DNA of 64,000 nucleotides from Calothrix sp. NIES-4101. Its GTDB lineage: Bacteria; Cyanobacteriota; Cyanobacteriia; Cyanobacteriales; Nostocaceae. Each line of letters starts with the position of its first letter. Position 1 is the stretch's first letter. The notes under the pieces are model-generated. The model searched no databases. It was not told the DNA's origin and saw only the letters and a program-made list of their open reading frames with translations. The translations under genes were made by a program, and so were the position numbers. Shown in pieces: positions 55,152 through 63,278 of this stretch. The stretch spans positions 5,270,001 to 5,334,000 of the forward strand of contig AP018280.1 in NCBI GenBank assembly GCA_004296455.1, in the 5' to 3' direction.

Positions 55152-58100
55152 TTAAATGACTTGCAATTCCTGTGGTAAGTGGTGATGCGGCGTTTCTACA
55201 CCTTCCCATTGGATTTTTAACGTAGCAACGTTAACGCTTAGAACATTTCCAATGACTACGCTAGAAGGGAAATCTTTCAATCGCTCTGGTTTGATGCGAT
55301 CGCGATTCAAACTAACTCGTTGACCTTCTGTGAAGGCATCGATTGATAACGCTGGCTTTGAATTGCGGAAAATCTTCAAAAGTTGCCCAACCAAACGTTG
55401 ATCATCCTGATTCATCAAGTTTTTAATTTGATTTATTTGATCTTCAGGGAGTGGTTTGAGGATTACATCAATTTTTTCACCTTGATCAAATCGCGATAAC
55501 TTTTGATCAATTAATACTTGATTGATTTGTTGTGCGATCGCACTTAGGCTAGTTTTTTCAGTCTCACCCGCACCACTTTCAGGTTCACCCGCACCACTCC
55601 CGCACCACTCTTTTTTCTGGATGTCTTGTGTGGTAAGGGTTTCACAGCCACCCGCACCACACGCACCGTTTTCGGAGAACTTTATATATATTTCTTTTTG
55701 CGGGGGTAGTAATAAAGCGTTTTCTTCTGTTTTTGGTTTATTTTCTTCATTTTTTTCTTCCTTATATAAAGTGGTGCGGATGGTTCGGGTGGTGCGGGTA
55801 TCGGCTCCCTGTAAGGGTTCTAGATTTTCAAGTGGTGCGGGTAGTGGTGCGGGTGGTTCGAAAAGTGGTGCGGGTGTTGGTTCAAAATTCGGTTGAACGA
55901 CTTTGAGGTTGGATACAAAACCAATGCCCATTAGTACAGGAATACTCCTTTTTGCGATGGGATGATACTGTGTCGATTTTTTCGCTTTTGGGAATAGTTG
56001 ATGTATTCGCTCGATGACTTGATTAATCCCTTTGACGTTCTTATCGCTCGGTCGGACTTGATCAACCCATGTCCGCAGTTCTTTACCACTATCCGATCGC
56101 TCGATGGTTAGCGTGCCATTGTTGCAATACCAATCCTCTAGAAGGCTCCATAATTCCTTATTTGTCATAAACCCGTCTGGCACGTATCCAAGACCGATAT
56201 CCTCAATGAACTGGAATAAGTGGCTGTTTTGCTTCTGCACATCCTCTAAAGCTTCCTTAGTGCATGAAAAGTCAATCCCGTTCGCCATCAAGTCAACTAG
56301 TGAAGCTAATAGCTTATTGATAAAACTTGGCGCAACTTGATGAGTGATGAATACTGGATCGTAAGCAAATCGTGAATCTGCTTGCATTTCATCTGGATTT
56401 GATGGATCGGGGTTGTCCTTGAATGTTTTTGAAAACTTTAGGATTGCATATCTATCGGTGATAGCTTGCATCACACCCTTAACGATGGGAGTATCGTTTA
56501 GATTGAATAATTGAACAGCAACAGGATTGAATTCTTGATGGTCTTTACCTTTTTTCTCCGAGTGAAGTTTATTCCCTGTTATTGCCGACTTGAGCGATTG
56601 GATTTTGTCGAGTGCTGCTGTTTGGGGATTTTCACTCGCCCAATTAACTCTGGAAAATTGCAACGGTGCGACCGAGAATTTACGACCTTCATCGTATGAG
56701 GCGAAGTCCGCCAAACTTATGCTAGTTAAGCCCTCGTGTCCCAAGATGGTACTCACAACTTCTCTCAGGGTATCCTTACCATTGCTACCTTGCCCGCACA
56801 GTAAAAGGGCTTTTATCATCCGTCCCTTAAATTTGCGAACTGTTTGCAAGTCTAAGGAAGCTGCAATAGTTTTTAGAAAGATATCGCGCTGCGGCGCGTC
56901 CAAACAACCCAATAAGCGATCGCACTGTGTTGGGTCAGCGTCTGGGTCGTAGTTTACCAGTGGTTCGTAGATGTAAAAATGTTTGTCCGGGTCGTGAGTT
57001 TCAAAGGTGAATTTTGGCGTTGAACCTTCCCAGGATGTGGACAGAACACCGTTTTTGCAGTTTAGTCCACATGGGTTGACTTCATCAGGATCAATTAGTG
57101 TTTGCATCTGCACCCATTCCCACAATTCCCTAGCCTTTCTGGGATTAGCAAAAGGGTAATCTATCTCAATATCTCCATTGGGCAGTTCTTTTTGCCTTGC
57201 GTAAGTATTGCAGTATCTAGCTATCTTTCCTTTCTCTATAGCTTCCGGCTGTAATTTATAATGATTGGTCTCCCACTTATAAAGGATGCCGTTAACACTG
57301 ATGAATTGTCCTTTTGATTGATATAGTTCATGGAAAGCAATCTGCAAGAATGTTTCCCGTGGGTTGCCATCCTCTAGCCGTTGTTCTTTTTTGGCTTGTT
57401 TTTCTTGCTGGGTAAGGATTTTATGGGCGGCTAAGAACTCATCAAAAGTCATATCCGAGACATGTTCCCGCCAATTCTCATTGTTGACGCATAGATCATC
57501 AATCCCTTTTCCAAGTGCTGCATCCCATATTTTGACAATAGGAATACAGCCACGATTACGCAGTTGAGTGCCTAGCTTCACCAACTGCGATCGCACGTTC
57601 CAGTTGGTTTTCCAGTCGGCATCATAATAAATACTGAATTTTCTACCCGGCTTGATTAGTTTCTCTAATGTTGGGTAAAGTTTGGGTTCATTTTCTGCTT
57701 CATGCCATCTATTCACGCCAAACAAGATAAGTGCCGGAACACTTTCTGTCTCTAACTTTGCGCCTTTTTTACTGCCCTCTGTGATTCCAACTTCTACAGT
57801 ATGATCATCAACTATTCTTTGCCATTCTGCCTCACTCCGAACTGGTAGTATGGCGCAATCTTGCACCCCATTAGTTTGGGCGCTGGGAGTTAAATATTTT
57901 GAAGGTTTCTTACTAAGAACCTTTTTCTTATCCTTTTTGAATATCTTTTGATCGGCTTTGAATTGTCCAAAATTGGAAATGATCTTCCCTGCAAAATCAC
58001 TCTGAAAACATATCCATCCTGATAAATCAGTTACTTCGCATCCATTCTCATCAAAGAATTTTTGCTTACCCAGCAACTTTATTATCGAGCTAAAATCAGA

Positions 58101-58277
58101 CGTACTTTTTAAACACTTCCGCGCAATTTCCGGTGAAATTCCCGATTCTACAATCCACTCATCCCAATGTTTTTGGTCAATCCAGTCGGGACGCTTGAGG
58201 TTATCTACCAATCCATAGGGAGCATGATCGTCCCCGACGATTTGTAAAGGAGGATTCTGTGTAAATTCCGCAACCAT
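55152..58277 (-). CDS. DUF3854/P4-type primase-helicase
   Basis: The 1041-residue protein has an N-terminal DUF3854/TOPRIM-like primase part (VEVGITEGSKKGAKL near 165 and IYYDADWKTNW near 217), a D5-N-like region, then a superfamily-3 helicase core with Walker A LLLCGQGSNGKDT (about 490-502) and a downstream VNWASENPQ strand. A low-complexity Pro/Thr/Gly part (about 830-920) and a C-terminal small domain follow. Such proteins start replication of P4-like satellites and plasmids. AGGAGGTG lies 5 nt before the ATG at 58277, whose A overlaps the stop of the upstream gene (TGATG), so the two are coupled. Confidence 0.92.
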   Translation of the reverse strand: MVAEFTQNPPLQIVGDDHAPYGLVDNLKRPDWIDQKHWDEWIVESGISPEIARKCLKSTSDFSSIIKLLGKQKFFDENGCEVTDLSGWICFQSDFAGKIISNFGQFKADQKIFKKDKKKVLSKKPSKYLTPSAQTNGVQDCAILPVRSEAEWQRIVDDHTVEVGITEGSKKGAKLETESVPALILFGVNRWHEAENEPKLYPTLEKLIKPGRKFSIYYDADWKTNWNVRSQLVKLGTQLRNRGCIPIVKIWDAALGKGIDDLCVNNENWREHVSDMTFDEFLAAHKILTQQEKQAKKEQRLEDGNPRETFLQIAFHELYQSKGQFISVNGILYKWETNHYKLQPEAIEKGKIARYCNTYARQKELPNGDIEIDYPFANPRKARELWEWVQMQTLIDPDEVNPCGLNCKNGVLSTSWEGSTPKFTFETHDPDKHFYIYEPLVNYDPDADPTQCDRLLGCLDAPQRDIFLKTIAASLDLQTVRKFKGRMIKALLLCGQGSNGKDTLREVVSTILGHEGLTSISLADFASYDEGRKFSVAPLQFSRVNWASENPQTAALDKIQSLKSAITGNKLHSEKKGKDHQEFNPVAVQLFNLNDTPIVKGVMQAITDRYAILKFSKTFKDNPDPSNPDEMQADSRFAYDPVFITHQVAPSFINKLLASLVDLMANGIDFSCTKEALEDVQKQNSHLFQFIEDIGLGYVPDGFMTNKELWSLLEDWYCNNGTLTIERSDSGKELRTWVDQVRPSDKNVKGINQVIERIHQLFPKAKKSTQYHPIAKRSIPVLMGIGFVSNLKVVQPNFEPTPAPLFEPPAPLPAPLENLEPLQGADTRTTRTIRTTLYKEEKNEENKPKTEENALLLPPQKEIYIKFSENGACGAGGCETLTTQDIQKKEWCGSGAGEPESGAGETEKTSLSAIAQQINQVLIDQKLSRFDQGEKIDVILKPLPEDQINQIKNLMNQDDQRLVGQLLKIFRNSKPALSIDAFTEGQRVSLNRDRIKPERLKDFPSSVVIGNVLSVNVATLKIQWEGVETPHHHLPQELQVI

Positions 58278-58672
58278 CACCGCACCTCCTGAACGCCACC
58301 AGCAATCGAAACAAGAAACCAGACAAGCTCGCACTCATCACGATTCCATAATTGCTTGCGCTTCAAGTGCTTGGGAATCCTCACATTTATATACTCAGCG
58401 ATGCCTCGAACGATATGAGTCAGGACGTGCAGACCAATAGGGCATTTCTTCCCCCTCAAAAGGTACATCTTTTCCCCATCCAGCGAAAAAGCATCACCAA
58501 GAAAATTAGGGCTTTCTGATTCAATTACTTGGTATTTTGGGTAGAGGCAGCTATTGCAGCGAACTATTTTGGAATGCTCATGTATCCACATGGCTTGTGC
58601 TTCGTGCCAACTGCCGCAAATTGGGCAAGGGTCTTCCCCTCGGTTAGGGGAACGTGATACACTATTACTCAT
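58277..58672 (-). CDS. Zinc-ribbon protein coupled to the primase
   Basis: The 131-residue protein has CPICGSWH and CNSCLYP, four cysteines that should form a zinc ribbon like those in primases, followed by a mixed alpha/beta part (GLHVLTHIVRGIAEY). It ends at TGATG, overlapping the primase-helicase start. It probably supplies the DNA-binding zinc module missing from the large protein. This is inferred from gene order; the family is not recognised. Confidence 0.75.
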   Translation of the reverse strand: MSNSVSRSPNRGEDPCPICGSWHEAQAMWIHEHSKIVRCNSCLYPKYQVIESESPNFLGDAFSLDGEKMYLLRGKKCPIGLHVLTHIVRGIAEYINVRIPKHLKRKQLWNRDECELVWFLVSIAGGVQEVR

Positions 58673-58740
58673 ATATGAATACCTCCTAGGTATTTGTACT
58701 CAAAAGCATATTTACTCTTTAAAAACTGATGATTGATTTC

Positions 58741-58764
58741 CCCGCTTGCCGAGCGGGTATTTTT
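58741..58764 (+). terminator. Rho-independent terminator reading rightward, antisense to the operon
   Basis: CCCGCT and AGCGGG (58741-58746 and 58752-58757) form a 6-bp GC-rich stem with a 5-nt loop, followed by TATTTTT. The T run is only on the plus strand, while the neighbouring genes are on the minus strand. It could end a short antisense RNA opposite the leader of the zinc-ribbon gene. Confidence 0.5.
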
Positions 58765-58768
58765 ATGG

Positions 58769-58909
58769 CTATTTTTTGACATATTTATCCTTTACCGTTT
58801 TGAGGATTAGTTTTGAGATTGTCGTTTTTTGCAAATACGCTTGCAGCCGTAAATGCTCATAAAGTTCTTCCGGCAGCCGGAAGGAAGCTGTCGCCAATTC
58901 TTTTTTCAT
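58769..58909 (-). CDS. Ribbon-helix-helix protein, 46 residues
   Basis: The frame encodes MKKELATASFRLPEELYEHL and goes on with a second helix (TTISKLILKTVKDKY). The pattern of a short beta strand followed by two helices is that of Arc/CopG-type DNA-binding proteins. It is probably a copy-number or operon repressor of the element. It lies between two other minus-strand genes. The ribosome binding site is weak. Confidence 0.68.
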   Translation of the reverse strand: MKKELATASFRLPEELYEHLRLQAYLQKTTISKLILKTVKDKYVKK

Positions 58910-59036
58910 TTTTGGAAAATGGTAAATCTTGGAGTTATCGAAATTTTCGATAAGGTATATTCACGCTGCTTTTGCAGGTATTAAATATACAATTTTAATT
59001 TTTTGGATAACATTAAATACTAATCTACAGGTAAAA

Positions 59037-59079
59037 AGCGATCGCACCCTTGCCTTATCGTTGCTGTGGTGCGATCGCT
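59037..59079 (-). terminator. Terminator built from two inverted HIP1 copies
   Basis: AGCGATCGCACC (59037-59048) and GGTGCGATCGCT (59068-59079) form a perfect 12-bp stem with a 19-nt loop. Read on the minus strand it directly follows the stop of the gene at 59081 and is followed by a TTTTTA run, the form of a Rho-independent terminator. Confidence 0.75.
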
Positions 59080-59080
59080 G

Positions 59081-59260
59081 TTAGCCTTTGTTGTCTTGAT
59101 TTTTTGCCCATTCCAGCAGCAAGGCTCTCACCAGATGAGATATTGCTATATTCTGTTCTATCGCTAATCTCTTAATGTGTTCCTTCTCTTGTTCCAAGAG
59201 AAAAGCCCTTATTTCTGTTGCGTTTTTTTGGCGGGCGGTAACTTGGGGTAACTGTGCCAT
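59081..59260 (-). CDS. Ribbon-helix-helix-like small protein
   Basis: The 59-residue protein MAQLPQVTARQKNATEIRAF continues with EKEHIKRLAIEQNIAISHLVRALL, a two-helix pattern typical of CopG-like DNA-binding proteins. I use the ATG at 59260; a GTG at 59320 would add 20 residues that do not look like the fold. A strong terminator follows. It is the second of three similar small regulators on this strand. Confidence 0.62.
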   Translation of the reverse strand: MAQLPQVTARQKNATEIRAFLLEQEKEHIKRLAIEQNIAISHLVRALLLEWAKNQDNKG

Positions 59261-59340
59261 GTCTTTTGGTAATGTGTTTAACACATTTAAGGTAGCACAG
59301 TTTTCCTCGATGTCTAACACATGGTCAGAAATATTTTTGA

Positions 59341-59538
59341 CTAAGTTTTGCGATCGCTCGTAATTTTCTGCTTTCCCAGTAGTCCCTCTTCGTTTGCTAA
59401 GTCTCTCACCAGTTTATTAAATATTGATGCCGCAAAGGTAGCGGTGGGTAAAGAATGCTTTTGTGCCAACTGTTTCACCAGTTCGGCTACATCTTCCTCT
59501 ATCACCAGTGTTATCCTTGGTCGTGCATACTTTGGCAT
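59341..59538 (-). CDS. Ribbon-helix-helix-like small protein, operon-proximal
   Basis: The 65-residue protein MPKYARPRITLVIEEDVAEL continues with a helix and SLPTATFAASIFNKLVRDL. The beta strand RITLVIEE followed by two helices fits a CopG/Arc-type repressor. GAGG lies about 10 nt before the ATG. It faces the divergent ParM gene across a 395-bp repeat-rich region and so may bind operators there. Confidence 0.7.
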   Translation of the reverse strand: MPKYARPRITLVIEEDVAELVKQLAQKHSLPTATFAASIFNKLVRDLANEEGLLGKQKITSDRKT

Positions 59539-59933
59539 ATTTTTTTTAACCTCTAAAACCCTTATGATAGCTGGTTTTGCCCGTTATTACCAGTAATATT
59601 CTCTGAGAAAAGCATGTAATTAATGGTATTACCTGTTGACAGTGCCATTAGTTACCAGTTATATTCATTGTGTAAGCAGACAGCAAACAAACTGAATGCA
59701 GACAGCTTACACAATGCAGACATTAATTTAATCTCACCCAGCGAGTGAGAGACATATCAACCCAATCCGTGAGAACCAATCCGAGGGCACGTTTGACGGG
59801 AGTTCGTGAAAGTCGAACAAAGCATTTTCTAGCCAATTGCGGCTAACTACAGTTATGCAAACTGAATGCAAATTGTATTCAATCTGTAAACAAGTTGTAT
59901 AACTGCACTAGCTAAAATTATTTAGGTTGCGAA
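59539..59933 (+). promoter_or_regulatory. Divergent region with repeats, candidate parC/origin
   Basis: The region between the regulators and ParM contains a perfect 12-bp inverted repeat (59666-59677 with 59705-59716), a direct repeat GCAGACAGC at 59676-59684 and 59698-59706 with a third partial copy at 59716-59722, and a 13-bp direct repeat CAAACTGAATGCA at 59688-59700 and 59858-59870. Iteron-like repeats just upstream of an actin-type segregation gene are the layout of parC centromeres or of replication origins. The assignment is inference. Confidence 0.5.
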
Positions 59934-60887
59934 ATGCTTCAAACACTTACAAATCAATGCGTCCGTCCAATTGTGGCGTGTGACGCTGGAAATAGATATA
60001 TCAAATGGGTCAATCCTGCAAAGCAAGTAAAATCAATACTTTCATGTGTTGCGGAGTTAGATAAGTATGACTCTTACGACATGAATGCAAATTGCCCGCA
60101 CACTGTCTACATCGAAACCGATAACGGAAAACGCTATCTAATCGGTAAGGATGCCAGTCAATTTGGTGGTCAGATGGTCTTTGATGGGGATAAGTGCGAA
60201 CTAGCTGAAATCCTTGTCCTAGCTGCATTACAGCCGTTACAAGGGGAAACAAACTTAGTCGTTAATGATTTACGTTTATGTCTGCCTGATAGCCGTATTG
60301 ATGCATCCAGGGAAGCTTTACAGCGACTCACCGGACAACGGGTTTTTACACGAAACAATCTACTGATTCATGTAGACGTTAAAAGTGTTCGAGCCATTGA
60401 CGAAACCATTGGGTCTTTCCGTAGAGCAAAAACAGAGGGACTATTCAGTTATCCCGATGTACTGAATGGCATTATCTCACTTGGCGGCAAAGATGGAATC
60501 GCCCGTCTTTATACGGGCGATGGGCAAATTAATCGCAGTGCTGATGTGAAGATATCAGGTACTTTAGCACTGACAAACCTTGTAAATAAAGCCCTTGCGG
60601 TCGAACTGGGACGAACCATAAAGCCTCATATCATCATGAATGCGATTGAATCCGGCAATTACACTATCGCAGACTTTAACTTTTCAAAGATATTCTTTGA
60701 TTGCCGTGAAAAATGGTGGTCTGAAATCCGTTCCGCAGTCGGCAAGCAATGGCAACCTTTTGCAGATGAAATTGGTGAAGTTTTAGTTGTTGGTGGGTCT
60801 GCCAATATAGTGCGATCGCACTTACCCAATGACCGTTATAAGGTTCCATCTGAACCACAATTTTTTGATTTACTCGGATTAATTTAG
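59934..60887 (+). CDS. ParM/StbA-like actin-family plasmid segregation protein
   Basis: The 317-residue protein shows actin-fold signs: phosphate-1 motif VACDAGNRYIKW, a second Gly-rich strand GIISLGGKDG and the adenosine motif VLVVGGSANIV near the C-terminus. ParM-type ATPases polymerise into filaments that push plasmid copies apart. A small candidate ParR follows at 12 bp, and repeats lie upstream, giving a parC-parM-parR order. Sequence identity to known ParM is probably low, so the class is uncertain. Confidence 0.85.
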   Translation: MLQTLTNQCVRPIVACDAGNRYIKWVNPAKQVKSILSCVAELDKYDSYDMNANCPHTVYIETDNGKRYLIGKDASQFGGQMVFDGDKCELAEILVLAALQPLQGETNLVVNDLRLCLPDSRIDASREALQRLTGQRVFTRNNLLIHVDVKSVRAIDETIGSFRRAKTEGLFSYPDVLNGIISLGGKDGIARLYTGDGQINRSADVKISGTLALTNLVNKALAVELGRTIKPHIIMNAIESGNYTIADFNFSKIFFDCREKWWSEIRSAVGKQWQPFADEIGEVLVVGGSANIVRSHLPNDRYKVPSEPQFFDLLGLI

Positions 60888-60899
60888 GGGAACAAACGA

Positions 60900-61169
60900 A
60901 TGACTAAAAAGATAGAACGCTTATCAGTAATGATTCCTAGAGATTGTAAATCGGATATTGACTACATCATGTCGGCAACGGGCATCAAATCAAATGGTGA
61001 ACTATTTAAATTGATGCTGGCAAGATATCGTGAAGATTTTATCCTTGCCTACAATCAATTTTTCACCCCCGCAACGACGCTGGAACAAACAGTAGAGGTT
61101 ATTCCAACAGCTAACCAAACTAAGTCTACCTCTGCACCAAAACCATTAACTAGCGCAATGGATTTTTGA
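60900..61169 (+). CDS. Candidate ParR-like adaptor
   Basis: The 89-residue protein has a ribbon-helix-helix-like start (IERLSVMIPRDCKSDIDYIM, then ATGIKSNGELFKLMLARY) and a polar, probably disordered tail ending TSAMDF. DNA-binding RHH fold followed by a flexible C-terminal tail is the known ParR layout, in which the tail binds ParM. The gene follows ParM by 12 bp. The assignment is by fold and position. Confidence 0.65.
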   Translation: MTKKIERLSVMIPRDCKSDIDYIMSATGIKSNGELFKLMLARYREDFILAYNQFFTPATTLEQTVEVIPTANQTKSTSAPKPLTSAMDF

Positions 61170-61171
61170 AA

Positions 61172-61417
61172 ATGAGCAACAACCAACCGAACCCAACCCA
61201 GCCCTACCGCTACAGCGATCGCATGAAAGAACTTATTGGGCAAGCCTGCGATGCCTTGTACGAGGCACGACGCAGTAACCCAAAAGAATGGGAGCTTTTG
61301 CAAAAGCAATCTTTATTGTGGTGCGAAGATGGTGGGATTTTCGATGCAATCAGCATAGTTCGCGAGTGCTGCGACATTGTGAACACAGATAATTTAATGG
61401 ATGACAACGATGATTAA
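61172..61417 (+). CDS. Small hypothetical protein, first of an overlapping array
   Basis: The 81-residue acidic, helical protein contains QACDALYEARRSNPKEWELL and GGIFDAISIVRECC. It begins 2 nt after the candidate parR stop. The next protein shares a similar plan (a -L-.E... block, then DAI-I), suggesting old duplication. Function is unknown. Confidence 0.6.
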   Translation: MSNNQPNPTQPYRYSDRMKELIGQACDALYEARRSNPKEWELLQKQSLLWCEDGGIFDAISIVRECCDIVNTDNLMDDNDD

Positions 61418-61604
61418 ATTTAGCCCGTATAACAATCTCAAACAATGCGATCGCCTTCTATTTGAGATTTACTTGCATGATGAGGAAGCATGGCATATGT
61501 ACAACGAACACCTACAAAACCATTGCGATCACGGCACTCTAGCCGATGCGATCGCGATTTTGCAAACATTAATCAATGCAATTGACGAGGATACTAATGA
61601 CTGA
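61410..61604 (+). CDS. Small hypothetical protein of the array
   Basis: The 64-residue protein (MIKFSPYNNLKQCDRLLFEI, then GTLADAIAILQTLINAID) starts at an ATG overlapping the previous gene by 8 nt; an ATG at 61401 would add three residues. The ADAIAILQ segment aligns with FDAISIVR of the previous gene. There is no membrane segment or known domain. Confidence 0.55.
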   Translation: MIKFSPYNNLKQCDRLLFEIYLHDEEAWHMYNEHLQNHCDHGTLADAIAILQTLINAIDEDTND

Positions 61605-61872
61605 TCACGAAATGATTGATTTACTTTTCAAATACGTTCTAGTTTGTGCTGAAAAAGAAAATATCGACCCCGATTTAGCTGAAAGATTATTAGCGGGGAC
61701 AATTAACGCCGACATAGAGGAATGGACGGAAGTGCAATCCTGCAACTGGATTGAGGAAACACAAAAACTATTCCCGCAATATCAAATCTTTGAGATATTG
61801 CGATCGCACTCTAGAATTATCTGCTTTTTCAATAATTTCCTGCGAATTTCTGAATCTTGGGAGAGAAATTAA
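61597..61872 (+). CDS. Small hypothetical protein of the array
   Basis: The 91-residue protein MTDHEMIDLLFKYVLVCAEK is helical and acidic. Its ATG overlaps the previous frame by 8 nt, and its stop overlaps the next ATG (TAATG). No family is recognised. Confidence 0.55.
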   Translation: MTDHEMIDLLFKYVLVCAEKENIDPDLAERLLAGTINADIEEWTEVQSCNWIEETQKLFPQYQIFEILRSHSRIICFFNNFLRISESWERN

Positions 61873-62030
61873 TGATGCATCAAGATGATTTGATTCAATT
61901 GATGAATGATTATTTACACCCTTGCGGGTTAGGCGTGATTGATTTTGATTCATTGCAAGATGCTGCACGATTCATCAATCAAAATATTCCTTGGGCGCAA
62001 ATGATTGATATTGATGGGGAGTTTGATTAA
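61872..62030 (+). CDS. 52-residue hypothetical protein of the array
   Basis: The frame encodes MMHQDDLIQLMNDYLHPCGL and ends GEFD. It starts at TAATG, overlapping the preceding stop by one base, and ends 2 nt before the next ATG. The tight packing supports translation by coupling. Acidic and soluble; function unknown. Confidence 0.5.
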   Translation: MMHQDDLIQLMNDYLHPCGLGVIDFDSLQDAARFINQNIPWAQMIDIDGEFD

Positions 62031-62032
62031 TC

Positions 62033-62245
62033 ATGCAAAATCAACAAATCAATCAAAAATCAATCAAAGCCGCACGAATTGTCTCAAAGATGATTGATTT
62101 ATTTATTCAATTGCGGGCTGAATATCCTGATACATATCAGCAAATAAATCAATCAATGCAGATGATGGGTCAAAAGGATTTGACGCATTGCTGGAACTTA
62201 CTACTGCTGGCTTTTACGTTGATCGAGGGAGGAAAAAGAGAATGA
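62033..62245 (+). CDS. Small hypothetical protein of the array
   Basis: The 70-residue protein has a Gln/Asn-rich start and a helical body (AARIVSKMIDLFIQLRAEYP, later CWNLLLLAFTLIE) similar in plan to the first two array proteins. It is linked to the next gene by an ATGA overlap at 62242-62245. Confidence 0.55.
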   Translation: MQNQQINQKSIKAARIVSKMIDLFIQLRAEYPDTYQQINQSMQMMGQKDLTHCWNLLLLAFTLIEGGKRE

Positions 62246-62403
62246 GTGATTTTGATTTAATCCAGCATCTAATGAGTATAAATACTCACTTGCAGATATT
62301 ACAATCAGCCAGACCAAGCGATCGCATATTATTTGAGATTAGTCAACAAGTGCGATCGCGGCTACAGGAACTATTAAATGTGGGGGAAGTATGCCGGAAA
62401 TAG
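62242..62403 (+). CDS. 53-residue hypothetical protein of the array
   Basis: MSDFDLIQHLMSINTHLQIL begins at an ATGA overlap with the previous stop. The protein is all-helical in appearance and contains two HIP1-encoded RSR/SDR spots. Function is unknown. Confidence 0.5.
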   Translation: MSDFDLIQHLMSINTHLQILQSARPSDRILFEISQQVRSRLQELLNVGEVCRK

Positions 62404-62666
62404 CCAGAATTTACCAACCCGACCAACTTTCAAAGCATCGAATTTACGATTATCGAGGCACAAAATACAGGTTTATCTGTAAATGTCCTTATGCCCAACT
62501 AAATCATCCTCAATGGAATTTTGACCCATTACCGGGACAAAGAAGTAAGAAAAGTTTGAGGCTTAACCTCAACAAAATTCGATCTGGATGCTTAGTTGAG
62601 TTACCCGACGTTATTACCAAGCCTCAATCACAGGTTCCCGAAGCAGTACAACAAAGTTTATTTTAA
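62391..62666 (+). CDS. Small basic hypothetical protein
   Basis: The 91-residue protein (YRGTKYRFICKCPYAQLNHP, then SKKSLRLNLNKI) is basic with two close cysteines (CKC) and may bind nucleic acid. It overlaps the previous gene by 13 nt and closes the array; a HIP1 inverted pair (62667-62676 and 62697-62706) starts right after its stop, without a T run. Confidence 0.6.
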   Translation: MPEIARIYQPDQLSKHRIYDYRGTKYRFICKCPYAQLNHPQWNFDPLPGQRSKKSLRLNLNKIRSGCLVELPDVITKPQSQVPEAVQQSLF

Positions 62667-62757
62667 GTGCGATCGCATAACCGATCAAAGCTAAACGCGA
62701 TCGCACTGGGTGCAATCTACCACAAGTAAAAAATACACACCATACAAGGATTTTACC

Positions 62758-63276
62758 ATGAGTAAGCCAATAGGATTTTGGGGAGTTAATTACAGCCTCG
62801 AATTAATCAAAGATATAGCTGAGTGCTGGGGCGATCACTTGCAATTACTCTCAGATTCGGATAGGTTCTGGCTTTTAGGACAAATAGCAGATGTAATTTG
62901 GCTAGAAAATGCCCCGGACAGTATGGAAACTTCCCCAGAATCAGAAGAATTAAAAATGAGATTACCAGAATTAGGGAAAGCTGGCATTGGATCATTTATC
63001 CAAGCTTTAGTGAATAAGAGCTACTGCCAGCCCCTAGAATACTGGGGTATGCCACACAATTGCTTGCTAACGGATGATATCCGCGAAAGTTGGGGCGATG
63101 ATTTAAGCGGATTATCGGAGCTAGAAAGCTACTACTTGTTAGGTCGATGCGGTTTGCACATGTGGTTGAGGTACTGCGATTCTGCACCTAGCAATGAAGC
63201 TCAGGAAGTTTTTGACCGATTGGATGAGCTACCAACAAATCAGTGGATAGCGCTATGCCAAGCATTGGGGAATTAA
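62758..63276 (+). CDS. Hypothetical protein with an internal duplication
   Basis: The 172-residue protein contains two related units: LIKDIAECWGDHLQLLSDSD with FWLLGQIADVIWL, and LTDDIRESWGDDLSGLSELE with YYLLGRCGLHMWL. Each combines an acidic WGD segment and a hydrophobic helix. AAGGA precedes the ATG at 62758. The fold is unknown; a repeated WGD-L-L-S-E/D-x-(F/Y) motif defines it. It is soluble. Confidence 0.65.
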   Translation: MSKPIGFWGVNYSLELIKDIAECWGDHLQLLSDSDRFWLLGQIADVIWLENAPDSMETSPESEELKMRLPELGKAGIGSFIQALVNKSYCQPLEYWGMPHNCLLTDDIRESWGDDLSGLSELESYYLLGRCGLHMWLRYCDSAPSNEAQEVFDRLDELPTNQWIALCQALGN

Positions 63277-63278
63277 TT

